DNA from: Bacteroidaceae bacterium
GTDB lineage: Bacteria; Bacteroidota; Bacteroidia; Bacteroidales; Bacteroidaceae
NCBI GenBank assembly: GCA_017461345.1
Contig: JAFTYP010000011.1
Coordinates: forward strand, 1-64,000
DNA: 64,000 nucleotides
Direction: 5' to 3'
Within the stretch, counting starts at the first letter, position 1, and the number at the start of each line of letters is the position of its first letter. The notes under the pieces are model-generated. The model saw nothing but the letters and a program-made list of their open reading frames with translations, did no database searches and had not been told where the DNA came from. Below are positions 18,794 to 26,561 of this stretch, one piece after another. The position numbers and the translations under genes are program-made.

Positions 18794-18809
18794 TTGCCGA
18801 TATCGGCAA
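18794..18809. promoter_or_regulatory. 16-bp perfect palindrome downstream of tadA
   Basis: TTGCCGATATCGGCAA is a perfect loop-free dyad; its half TTGCCGATA recurs at 18846. It could be a protein-binding site or part of the tadA 3' end. No role is evident. Confidence 0.35.
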
Positions 18810-18863
18810 AAAACAGTGCTTTTGCGGCGGAAACATGAAGAAAACTTGCCGATAGGGCTGTTG

Positions 18864-19298
18864 TTACCTCTTTTCTTTGAAGAAGCGTTGCATCAGTTCG
18901 GCACATTCTTCGGCCATGACGCCGGAGGTGACTTGCGTGCGAGGGTGCAGTGCGTTGGGCGCAAAGCGTGCGTAGCCACGTTTCTCGTCTGCCGTGCCAT
19001 AGACGATTCTGCTGATTTGTGACCAGCCGAGTGCTCCTGCGCACATCACACAAGGCTCTACAGTGACGTAGAGAGTGCAGTCGGTAAGATACTTTCCGCC
19101 AAGATGCTCGGCTGCTGCCGTAATGGCTTGCATCTCGGCATGAGCAGTAACGTCGTGCAGGAGTTCGGTCAGGTTGTGGCTTCGGGCAATGATTTTGCCC
19201 CGACATACCACAACGGCACCGATGGGAATCTCGCCTTGCCTGTATGCTTTGTTTGCCTCTGCCAGGGCTTGCTTCATGTATAGAATGTCCTCTTCCAT
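18864..19298 (-). CDS. tadA: tRNA adenosine(34) deaminase
   Basis: The 144-aa zinc enzyme converts A34 to inosine in tRNA-Arg. HAEMQAI (zinc His and catalytic Glu) is near residue 54 and PCVMCAG (two zinc Cys) near 84, in normal spacing. The ATG at 19298 (MEEDILYMKQAL) is chosen because an in-frame GTG-type start at 19325 would lie inside the predicted -7 element at 19323-19330. It diverges from the YhaM-like gene. Confidence 0.93.
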   Translation of the reverse strand: MEEDILYMKQALAEANKAYRQGEIPIGAVVVCRGKIIARSHNLTELLHDVTAHAEMQAITAAAEHLGGKYLTDCTLYVTVEPCVMCAGALGWSQISRIVYGTADEKRGYARFAPNALHPRTQVTSGVMAEECAELMQRFFKEKR

Positions 19299-19322
19299 TG
19301 TCTTTTTGCTTGCTTTTGTGTG

Positions 19323-19349
19323 CAAAGTTATGAAAAATGCGTAACTTTG
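19323..19349. promoter_or_regulatory. Overlapping divergent promoters for tadA and the YhaM-like gene
   Basis: GCAAAGTTA and TAACTTTGC form a perfect 9-bp inverted repeat with an 11-bp spacer. Each half is a TAACTTTG -7 element facing outward (minus 19330-19323, plus 19342-19349), so each promoter's spacer contains the other's -7 box. Confidence 0.65.
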
Positions 19350-19375
19350 CGAAGTTATTTGACATTAAAACGTTT

Positions 19376-20263
19376 ATGAACAACAAGGAATATCTCGTCA
19401 TCGGTCGCAGTAATGGTACGACAAAGACCGGGTCGCATTATGCTTCGCTCAAGGTGGCAAATCTCAACGAGACAATCAATGTCAGTGTCTGGGATATGGC
19501 GCCAACGGCAGAACCGCAGGTGGGGCAACTGGTGTTCTTCTATAACATCAAGGACAATGCCGGCAAGAAGTCGTGCGACTTCCGCGACCTGAAGTGTGGC
19601 GGCGAACCCTTGTTCGACCACGAACTCTACAACTTGCTGCCCCGCCCCATACGTCGCGATGTGTGGGACGACACGATAAGAAAACTCTTGGGCTATTGCT
19701 CGGACAAGGCTCTGATGGCGGTCATCGAAGAGTTTGCCGGTCGTTTCTACGAACCGTTCAGCACCTATCCTGCCGCCACAAGCATGCACCATGCCTTCCC
19801 CGGAGGGCTGTTGAACCACACACACCAGATGCTTCACATTCTCGAGGGGCTCTATCCTTGCTTGCCCTACAGGGTGAAGGTGGAGCACTGCATACTTGCC
19901 ATCCTCTTCCACGACTGTGGCAAGATGAACGAATACAACAAGACGGGCGAGACTCAAACGGACATGTATCTGCTCGGACACATATACATCGGTGCGCACT
20001 GGCTGCACAATATATTAAAGGAAAAGGGCATCTGCGACGATGAGACAAAACGAATCGTCCATTGCGTGCTGTCGCATCACGGCACACGCGAGTTCGGCAG
20101 CCCCGTCGTGCCCTGCACCCAGGAGGCAATAGTCGTGACCCACATCGACAACCTCAGTGCCAAGACCGACATGTGGGAAGGTGCCGGCAACATGGAATAC
20201 ATGAATGCCCTGGGCACGAAGAAGGTCGCCCCGTCAAACTCCCTCCAAGGAGAGAACATCTAA
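19376..20263 (+). CDS. YhaM-like 3'-5' exoribonuclease (OB fold plus HD domain)
   Basis: The 295-aa protein combines an N-terminal OB-like region (residues about 5-85, SHYASLKVANLNETINVSVWD) with an HD domain. Metal-binding residues are visible: HAFPGGLLNHTHQM, LFHDCGKMNEY (the HD pair), and VLSHHGTREFGSPV. This is the domain order of YhaM/CBF1-type RNases that trim RNA 3' ends. The start at 19376 (MNNKEYLVIG) follows the predicted transcript start; the upstream ATG at 19337 overlaps the -7 box. LicD follows after 8 bp. Confidence 0.8.
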   Translation: MNNKEYLVIGRSNGTTKTGSHYASLKVANLNETINVSVWDMAPTAEPQVGQLVFFYNIKDNAGKKSCDFRDLKCGGEPLFDHELYNLLPRPIRRDVWDDTIRKLLGYCSDKALMAVIEEFAGRFYEPFSTYPAATSMHHAFPGGLLNHTHQMLHILEGLYPCLPYRVKVEHCILAILFHDCGKMNEYNKTGETQTDMYLLGHIYIGAHWLHNILKEKGICDDETKRIVHCVLSHHGTREFGSPVVPCTQEAIVVTHIDNLSAKTDMWEGAGNMEYMNALGTKKVAPSNSLQGENI

Positions 20264-20271
20264 ACAAGAAG

Positions 20272-21111
20272 ATGAGGTATAAAGAGCAGGAACTTCAACG
20301 GCTTCAGGATGCACTCTACGAGACGCTCGGCGAGGTGGACCGCATCTGCAGGAAGCATGACATCCGCTACTTCGTGACGGGTGGCACGGCCATCGGTGCT
20401 TACTTCTGGCAGAAGATGCTGCCCTGGGACGACGATATCGACGTTGGCATGATGCGTTCGGACTACGAGCGTTTTGCCAAGGTGGCACAGCAGGAACTCG
20501 GCGACCGCTTTTTCTTGCAGTCTCCCGACACAGAGCCGCATACGCCTTTCTACTTCATGAAGGTCCGCATGAACGGGTCGCGCTTCTCGGAATCCACGTT
20601 CAAACATATCGACATGCATCAGGGTATCTTTGTCGACATCTTTCCTTTCGACAAGGTTCCTCGTCAGAAGTGGCTCGAGCGGCTGCAGCATAAGGTGGTT
20701 TTCTTCTTGAACGGACTGTTTATAGCCAAGGAGATATGGCAATGGAAGCACTGCGGAAGGTGCGACATACCAGAGCCTCGCAAGCGTGGTTGGCTGGCTT
20801 GTTTCTTCACTCGGCTGCTCATATCTTTGCTTGGCAAACGGGTTATATATAAAATGATGTATGGTGTGCAGACGTTCTTCAATGGCAGAAATCTGAACGA
20901 GGTGAAGAACATCATCACCAGAAGCGAGCATCTGCCCATCGCCGACATCGAGCAAACGCAAACCGTGACACTGGGCCCGTTGCAGGTCTGTGCACCACGA
21001 GACTTGTTGCTCTACTTGAACAATCACTATGGCGCTGTCCGGAAGGATATTCCCGACGAGATGAAGGTCAGCCACCGGCCAGAGGAACTTGTTTTACCGG
21101 AACACTTATGA
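20272..21111 (+). CDS. LicD-family phosphotransferase
   Basis: The 279-aa protein has the LicD/nucleotidyltransferase-fold signature YFVTGGTAIGAYFWQKMLPWDDDIDVGM near residues 28-57, with the metal-binding DDDID. LicD proteins transfer phosphorylcholine or other phosphodiester groups to surface glycans. A bipartite aromatic/helical middle (VVFFLNGLFIA) suggests membrane contact. Its stop overlaps the following acyltransferase start by 4 bp (ATGA), so the two probably decorate the same glycan. The acceptor is unknown. Confidence 0.82.
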   Translation: MRYKEQELQRLQDALYETLGEVDRICRKHDIRYFVTGGTAIGAYFWQKMLPWDDDIDVGMMRSDYERFAKVAQQELGDRFFLQSPDTEPHTPFYFMKVRMNGSRFSESTFKHIDMHQGIFVDIFPFDKVPRQKWLERLQHKVVFFLNGLFIAKEIWQWKHCGRCDIPEPRKRGWLACFFTRLLISLLGKRVIYKMMYGVQTFFNGRNLNEVKNIITRSEHLPIADIEQTQTVTLGPLQVCAPRDLLLYLNNHYGAVRKDIPDEMKVSHRPEELVLPEHL

Positions 21112-22148
21112 AAGAGAGAAACCATGCCTTCGACATTCTTTGCGGCATTTGCATCATCCGTATGGTATCGCTGCACATCATGGCTTTCTGTGGTCAGGAG
21201 GATCAGGAGTGGTGGAGAGAAGTGATGCGATGGAGTTTCTTCTTCATGAGTTTCTTCTTCTTCAAGGCTGGTTTCTTCAACAAAGGCACTTCTTCCGGTA
21301 CGGATATGGACTATCTGAAGGACAGGAGCAAGCGTCTGCTCGTGCCTTATGTGACGAGTGGAGTGATAGGCTTGGTGGTCTATTTCAGTTTCTATTTTCC
21401 TCTTGTGGACCGCTACAAGAAGTTTGTCGAGCCGTTGGAATGGAGCCATATCTGGATGAAGAGTGGTTTCTACGGCAACTCTCCCATCTGGTTTCTCTTT
21501 TCGTTTTTTGTGGTTTACATGATGGTTCGCTACATCGACAAGGTGAAGCATTTGTGTTGGCTCACGGTTTTCTTTCCTGCCATCAGTTACTGGGCATACC
21601 GGACGGGCAACAATGTGCCGATGAGCCTTGGCAATGTTTTCATTGCCTGCTACTTCTTCTATCTCGGAAGGCTGTGGCAGTGGGCGATGTGTCGCTTTGA
21701 GGTTCGGCGGTTGATGGCTGCTTCGTGGCTGATGGTTCTGTTGTTTGTGGTGTTGGGCTTTGTGGCTCCGGGCACTTACAACATGAGCCAGAACATCTTC
21801 ACGGGCAATGCTTTGATGGCAGTTGTGCGTGCAACCCTGGTGTTGTGCGGTTTGTCGGGTGTTCTTTTGACTGCAAGGGTGCCGCGCATTCCTTGGCTTT
21901 GTTTCATCGGCGAGCACAGCATGGTCTTTTTCATCTCGCACTATCCGATGCTCTATTTCTATAAGTTCACGCATCTTTCCTTCGGCAGGAGCATCTACGG
22001 AAGGGTGGACGATGCGCTGATTCTCTTGCCGGTCGTTTTCTGCATCTGTTCCTGGCTGGTGCCTTATGTGGAGCGTGTTCCCTGGCTCAGCGGAAGATGG
22101 CCGGGTTCTCGGCGTGCATCTGCAGAAGTCGTTCCACGCCAAGACTGA
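21108..22148 (+). CDS. Membrane acyltransferase (acyltransferase-3/OatA type)
   Basis: The 346-aa protein has about ten hydrophobic segments and the family's N-terminal block: NHAFDILCGICIIRMVSLHIMAF, with the catalytic-type His after Arg-Met. Later segments (YVTSGVIGLVVYF, PIWFLFSFFVVYMMVRYI, FFISHYPMLYFYKF) fit acyltransferase-3 proteins that O-acylate surface polysaccharides. It is translationally coupled to LicD. Its last 20 codons (from 22087) overlap the convergent NUDIX gene, and the C-terminal tail after VPWLSG has no membrane character. Confidence 0.8.
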   Translation: MKERNHAFDILCGICIIRMVSLHIMAFCGQEDQEWWREVMRWSFFFMSFFFFKAGFFNKGTSSGTDMDYLKDRSKRLLVPYVTSGVIGLVVYFSFYFPLVDRYKKFVEPLEWSHIWMKSGFYGNSPIWFLFSFFVVYMMVRYIDKVKHLCWLTVFFPAISYWAYRTGNNVPMSLGNVFIACYFFYLGRLWQWAMCRFEVRRLMAASWLMVLLFVVLGFVAPGTYNMSQNIFTGNALMAVVRATLVLCGLSGVLLTARVPRIPWLCFIGEHSMVFFISHYPMLYFYKFTHLSFGRSIYGRVDDALILLPVVFCICSWLVPYVERVPWLSGRWPGSRRASAEVVPRQD

Positions 22149-22647
22149 TGGACTTCAGCCCGAAGTCTGAGGGTTTCACCTTGTCCCATGGCAGCCACAG
22201 CACTTCGGCGGCATCGTCCATGGCGATTGCGCCGGTTGTGTCGTTTACCTTGCAGAGGAAGAAGAGGTCGAGCGTGGGGATGTCGAGGCCGCAGTAGTGA
22301 TAGGTGTTGGGCAGGGAGAAGAGGTAGCGTGTTTCGGTGACGACGAGGCCGGTCTCTTCCAGCACTTCTCGTCTGACGCCCTCTTCTGCCGTCTCATGGC
22401 AGTCGCTGAAGCCGCCGGGCAAGTCGAGTGTTCCTTTTGCAGGCTCTTTACTTCGGCGTACAGACAGCAAACGCCCCATTTCATCGACAATTATGGCAAC
22501 CGTAGAGGCACTGGGGTTCATGAAATACTGGAAGCCGCAAGCCTTGCAGCGTTTGCTTTTTTCGGAGTCTTCGGCAAAGGTTTTTGCTCCGCACACGGGG
22601 CAGTGCGAGAAGAGATGCAGCAGGTGGTTTTCTTCTTTGTTTGGCAT
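22087..22647 (-). CDS. NUDIX hydrolase with N-terminal zinc ribbon
   Basis: The 186-aa protein starts MPNKEENHLLHLF. A zinc ribbon (CPVCGAKTF, then RCKACGFQYF) occupies residues about 15-45 and the Nudix box follows near residue 88, with the expected spacing from GGF through the REVLEETG core. The arrangement resembles NudC-type NADH pyrophosphatases but lacks their extra N-terminal domain. The start at 22647 is fixed by the -7 element at 22669-22676. Its 3' end overlaps the acyltransferase gene by 62 bp. Confidence 0.85.
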   Translation of the reverse strand: MPNKEENHLLHLFSHCPVCGAKTFAEDSEKSKRCKACGFQYFMNPSASTVAIIVDEMGRLLSVRRSKEPAKGTLDLPGGFSDCHETAEEGVRREVLEETGLVVTETRYLFSLPNTYHYCGLDIPTLDLFFLCKVNDTTGAIAMDDAAEVLWLPWDKVKPSDFGLKSISLGVERLLQMHAENPAIFR

Positions 22648-22668
22648 GATAGGGATGTTTTTATTTTG

Positions 22669-22699
22669 CAAAGATAGCGAAAACCGCTCGAATAGGCAA
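22669..22699 (-). promoter_or_regulatory. Promoter for the NUDIX hydrolase
   Basis: On the minus strand TTG (22699-22697), 20 bp, TATCTTTG (22676-22669). Transcription would start about 14 nt before the ATG. Confidence 0.65.
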
Positions 22700-22720
22700 C
22701 AAATCGGGGTTCGGTAAACG

Positions 22721-22799
22721 AAAAAAGCCCCACTTCGTGTGGAGCGCATGGCGTCCTGTACGGCGGCTGGGGAACTGGTGCCGGAACAACACCCTGTGC
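22721..22799 (-). ncRNA. Candidate small RNA next to array A4
   Basis: On the minus strand a possible -7 box TATTTTTG (22812-22805) is followed after about 60 nt by a hairpin (GCTCCAC against GTGGGGC, one mismatch) and six T at 22726-22721. No ORF fits the interval. This is promoter-plus-terminator logic only; no RNA family is recognised. Confidence 0.25.
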
Positions 22800-22814
22800 G
22801 GAGGCAAAAATAAT

Positions 22815-22888
22815 GGTTAACCTTTCTGCCAATAATGGTTAACCATTCCGCCTGTAATGCTACACCATTATTGCCATAATGCTACACC
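22815..22888. repeat. 22-bp phased palindrome array, family A, locus 4
   Basis: Cores start at 22815, 22837, 22859 and 22881. The first two are GGTTAACC, the last two share a variant, GCTACACC. Spacing is unchanged. It lies between divergent NUDIX and feoB genes. Nothing else was seen in the remaining 22889-22980. Confidence 0.93.
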
Positions 22889-22981
22889 TATTTAGGTATC
22901 GCAGCATTTCCCTGTTCCCGAAAAGGCCTTCTGCGGCTCATCATTTTTAGGTGTTTTGCTGTGCAGAAGTGCCACAGTTTC

Positions 22982-23010
22982 TTGCACTTCATCTTTTTTT
23001 TGTACCTTTG
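22982..23010 (+). promoter_or_regulatory. Promoter for feoB
   Basis: TTG (22982-22984), 18 bp, TACCTTTG (23003-23010), 28 bp before the ATG. I see no clear Fur-type dyad, so iron control is not shown by the sequence. Confidence 0.7.
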
Positions 23011-23038
23011 CAGTGCAAAAACATTAAACATCGAAACA

Positions 23039-25426
23039 ATGACACTGAGAGAACTTGGCAAAGGACAGACAGCCACCATCCTCAAGGTGGGCGGCGAAGG
23101 GGCACTCCGACAGCACTTCCTCGACATGGGCATGATTCCCGGAACCCAGGTGACACTGCAGAAGTATGCACCCCTGGGCGACCCGATGGAACTCTCCATT
23201 CAGGGATATATGCTGACCGTGCGTATGGCAGATGCAGAGAAGATAGAGGTCGCTCCCTCCTCGCTCTCCCCCTCGGAGAACGCATCAAAGGAAAGAGAAT
23301 GCAAAGGAGCCACACCTCCTGCCCGGGAGCGGGGAGGGGACTTCCCTCACCCGGGTTTCGGCGAGGAAGGCCGTTACCACGAAGAAGACGAATTTCATCC
23401 CATTTCATCGGCTAAAAAAGGTCATCTCACCTTTGCGCTCGTGGGCAATCAGAACTGCGGAAAGACAACGCTTTTCAACCAACTGACGGGCAGCAGGCAG
23501 CACGTCGGCAACTTCCCCGGCGTGACAATCGACCGTAAAGATGGCAACATCAAAGGCTTCCCCGAAGCCACCGTCATCGACCTCCCCGGTATTTACAGCC
23601 TCAGCCCCTACACGAGCGAGGAGGTGATAAGCCGCCGTTTCATACTGGAAGACAATCCCAACGGCATCATCAACATCGTCGATGCAACAAACATCGAACG
23701 CAATCTCTACCTCACCATACAACTGATGGAACTCGACATCCCCGTCGTGTTGGCCCTCAACATGATGGACGAAGTGAGAAACAATGGCGGAACAATACAC
23801 ATCAACCAGATGGAACAGATGCTCGGCATTCCCGTTGTCCCCATCAGCGCCATGAAGAACGAAGGAGTGGACGAGGTCGTGAGGCACGCCATCCACGTGG
23901 CACGCTACCAGGAAGGACCGGCACGGCGCGACTTCTGCTGCCCCACAGAACACGGAGGAGCAGTGCATCGCTGCATGCATGCCATCATGCACTTCATCGA
24001 AGACCATGCCCATGCAGCCAACCTACCCGTCCGCTTTGCAGCAAGCAAACTGATAGAAGGCGACAAATATGTGACCGAAGCACTCCGCCTGACACAGAAC
24101 GAGCAGGAAACCATCGAACACATCATCTGCCAAATGGAGGAGGAGAGAGGCCTCGACCGCCGTGCCGCCATCGCAGACATGCGCTTCCGATACATACTCA
24201 AAGTGTGCCGTCAGACAGTTGTCCACCCCGAAGAAAGCAAAGAACAACGCCGAAGCCGACGCATCGACAAGGTGCTGACAGGCCGATACACTGCCATCCC
24301 GGCCTTCCTGCTCATCATGGCGACAGTCTTCTACCTGACCTTCAACGTCGTAGGCGCATGGTTGCAAGACCTCTTCCAGGAGGGAATAGACCGATTCACC
24401 GAACTTACCGATGCCGTACTGACGCAGTGGAACATCGCACCGCCCATCCATTCGCTCATCATCGACGGCATCTACTCGGGCGTAGGCACAGTGCTTGTCT
24501 TCATGCCCCTCATCGTATGCCTGTTCTTTTTCCTTAGTATGCTCGAGGATACGGGCTACATGGCACGCATCGCCTTCGTGATGGACAGACTGCTCAGGCT
24601 GCTGGGGCTTTCAGGTCGGAGCATCGTGCCACTGCTTGTCGGACTGGGTTGTTCTGTACCGGCTGTAATGGCAAGCCGTACACTCCCCAGCGAACGCGAC
24701 CGCAAACTCACGATATTGCTGATACCTTTCATGTCCTGCACAGCCAAAATCCCCATCTATGCCTTCTTCTCTGCCGCTTTCTTCCCGAAGCATGCGGCGT
24801 GGGTGATGATGTCGCTCTATGTCATAGGTATCGTGATGGGCATTGTCCTGGCACTTGTGCTGAAGTGGACATGGTTCAAAGGCGAAGCAGTACCCTTCGT
24901 CATGGAACTGCCTAACTACCGTATGCCGGTAGCGAGAAACGTATGGCAACTGCTGTGGGAGAAGTCGAAAGGCTTCCTCACCCAGGCCTTTACGGTTATC
25001 TTCTTTGCCACCATCATCATATGGCTTTTGCAGACATTCGACTTCCATTTGCAGATGGTGCCAGCCGAAGAGGCTTCCCGAAGCATGCTTGCACAGATTT
25101 CAAGTCTCGTCGTTCCGGTCTTCGAGCCATTGGGTTGTGGCGACTGGCGAGTTGTGACATCGTTGGTAAGCGGCCTTTTGGCAAAGGAAGTGGTGGTGAG
25201 TACGCTGAGCACACTCTTTGCCGGAGTGGCAATAACAGAAGTCTTTACACCCGGAGTGGCCTATACTCTTCTTGTCTTTTGCCTGCTCTACACACCCTGC
25301 ATGGCAGCGATGGCAACCATCAGACGCGAACTTGGTATGCGCTGGATGCTTATCATCATGTTCGGACAGTGTTGCATTGCATGGGTGGTGGCTTTCCTGT
25401 TTCACACAATAATATCAATGTTATGA
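23039..25426 (+). CDS. feoB: Ferrous iron transporter, FeoA-FeoB fusion
   Basis: The 795-aa protein fuses an N-terminal FeoA SH3-like domain (residues 1-72, MTLRELGKGQTATILKVGG) to FeoB. The G domain begins near residue 135 (GNQNCGKTTLFNQLTG), with DLPGIYSL near 180 and NMMDE near 240. The C-terminal half has the Gate membrane segments (SGRSIVPLLVGLGCSVPAVM; SCTAKIPIYAFF). The transporter brings Fe2+ across the inner membrane. The linker (residues about 77-125) is rich in Pro, Glu, Arg and His and its DNA is G/C-run-rich, unlike either domain. The ATG at 23039 follows the promoter; longer in-frame extensions start upstream of it. Confidence 0.96.
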   Translation: MTLRELGKGQTATILKVGGEGALRQHFLDMGMIPGTQVTLQKYAPLGDPMELSIQGYMLTVRMADAEKIEVAPSSLSPSENASKERECKGATPPARERGGDFPHPGFGEEGRYHEEDEFHPISSAKKGHLTFALVGNQNCGKTTLFNQLTGSRQHVGNFPGVTIDRKDGNIKGFPEATVIDLPGIYSLSPYTSEEVISRRFILEDNPNGIINIVDATNIERNLYLTIQLMELDIPVVLALNMMDEVRNNGGTIHINQMEQMLGIPVVPISAMKNEGVDEVVRHAIHVARYQEGPARRDFCCPTEHGGAVHRCMHAIMHFIEDHAHAANLPVRFAASKLIEGDKYVTEALRLTQNEQETIEHIICQMEEERGLDRRAAIADMRFRYILKVCRQTVVHPEESKEQRRSRRIDKVLTGRYTAIPAFLLIMATVFYLTFNVVGAWLQDLFQEGIDRFTELTDAVLTQWNIAPPIHSLIIDGIYSGVGTVLVFMPLIVCLFFFLSMLEDTGYMARIAFVMDRLLRLLGLSGRSIVPLLVGLGCSVPAVMASRTLPSERDRKLTILLIPFMSCTAKIPIYAFFSAAFFPKHAAWVMMSLYVIGIVMGIVLALVLKWTWFKGEAVPFVMELPNYRMPVARNVWQLLWEKSKGFLTQAFTVIFFATIIIWLLQTFDFHLQMVPAEEASRSMLAQISSLVVPVFEPLGCGDWRVVTSLVSGLLAKEVVVSTLSTLFAGVAITEVFTPGVAYTLLVFCLLYTPCMAAMATIRRELGMRWMLIIMFGQCCIAWVVAFLFHTIISML

Positions 25427-25578
25427 ATATACAAAGCATCATACTTCTGGCAGTAGTGCTGGTCTGTGCAGCCTTCTCGCTGTACCGTTACCTCCGCAGA
25501 GGCGGCAAATGCAGTCGTTGTGGCGACTGTTGCAGCGAGGAATGTTCTTGCTGCGACCAGAGAAAGCAGAATCAGTAA
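25423..25578 (+). CDS. FeoB-associated Cys-rich membrane protein
   Basis: A 51-aa frame overlaps the feoB stop by 4 bp (ATGA). Residues 4-23 form one membrane segment (IQSIILLAVVLVCAAFSLYRYL); the tail holds nine cysteines (KCSRCGDCCSEECSCCDQ), as in the FeoB-associated family (Pfam FeoB_associated). Translational coupling to feoB points to a part in iron uptake, perhaps metal handling on the cytoplasmic side. Confidence 0.85.
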   Translation: MNIQSIILLAVVLVCAAFSLYRYLRRGGKCSRCGDCCSEECSCCDQRKQNQ

Positions 25579-25590
25579 GTTTGGAAAGTT

Positions 25591-26520
25591 ATGGCTATTT
25601 TCAATTCAATCACCGACCTCATAGGCAACACACCGTTGGTTCGCCTCTCTTCTTTTGTCGGTAATCGCAACCTGAAGGCAAGCATCATAGCCAAGGTGGA
25701 GTTCTTCAATCCGGGCGGCAGCGTTAAGGATCGTGTGGCTTTGAACATGATACGCGATGCCGAGCAGAAAGGCATCCTGAAGGAAGGCGGCACCATCATC
25801 GAGCCGACCAGTGGCAATACGGGCGTAGGCTTGTCGCTTGTCGGTGCTGTGCGTGGCTATAAAGTCATCCTCACGATGCCCGACACGATGAGCATCGAGC
25901 GCCGAAAACTGGCACAGGCTTATGGCACGGAGATTGTTCTCACACCAGGAGACGAAGGAATGGAGGGGGCAATCCGCAAGGCAGAGGAGTTGTGCAACAG
26001 CACGCCCGGTGCCGTTATCCTGCAACAGTTCGACAATCCTGCCAATCCTGATGCTCATGTCTTGACGACAGGCGAGGAGATATGGCACGACAGCGAGGGC
26101 AAGGTGGATGTCTTCGTTGCCGGAGTGGGTACGGGTGGCACAGTGTCTGGCGTAGCCAAGGCACTGAAGGCACACAATCCGGACATTCATGTCGTGGCAG
26201 TAGAGCCTGCCGAGAGTTCTGTTTTGTCTGGCAAGTCGGCTGCACTTCATCAGATACAGGGCATAGGTGCCAACTTTGTTCCGAAGAACTTCTGTTCCGA
26301 ATATGTCGATGAGGTGTTGCCTGTCAGCAGCGACGACGCTTTTGTTGCGGCGAGAGCCATTGCCAGAGAGGAAGGCATCTTCGTAGGCATCTCTTCCGGT
26401 GCAGCATTGCATGCTGCCGAAGTCATAGCCGCTCGTCCGGAGTTCGAAGGCAAGAACATCGTCGTTCTTCTGCCCGATACGGGCGAACGCTACCTCTCTA
26501 CTGCTTTGCTGCAGGAATAA
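25591..26520 (+). CDS. cysK: Cysteine synthase A (O-acetylserine sulfhydrylase)
   Basis: The 309-aa PLP enzyme makes cysteine from O-acetylserine and sulfide. The PLP lysine is K46 in NPGGSVKDR; the TSGNTG substrate loop is near 73-78 and the phosphate-binding GTGGT loop near 184. The DTGERY motif at the C-terminus is typical of the A isozyme. It follows the Feo genes by 12 bp, which may tie cysteine supply to iron use, but no shared regulator is visible. Confidence 0.96.
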   Translation: MAIFNSITDLIGNTPLVRLSSFVGNRNLKASIIAKVEFFNPGGSVKDRVALNMIRDAEQKGILKEGGTIIEPTSGNTGVGLSLVGAVRGYKVILTMPDTMSIERRKLAQAYGTEIVLTPGDEGMEGAIRKAEELCNSTPGAVILQQFDNPANPDAHVLTTGEEIWHDSEGKVDVFVAGVGTGGTVSGVAKALKAHNPDIHVVAVEPAESSVLSGKSAALHQIQGIGANFVPKNFCSEYVDEVLPVSSDDAFVAARAIAREEGIFVGISSGAALHAAEVIAARPEFEGKNIVVLLPDTGERYLSTALLQE

Positions 26521-26561
26521 GGGTCGGCACAGGATACACATATTATAATATACAATACGCC

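Noticed and set aside
22889..23038. Fur box or riboswitch before feoB
   Set aside because: No convincing dyad or conserved riboswitch core; the predicted leader is only about 20 nt.
23700..24000. Insertion sequence or transposase remnants anywhere in the window
   Set aside because: No transposase-like protein, terminal repeats with target duplications, or broken genes were found.
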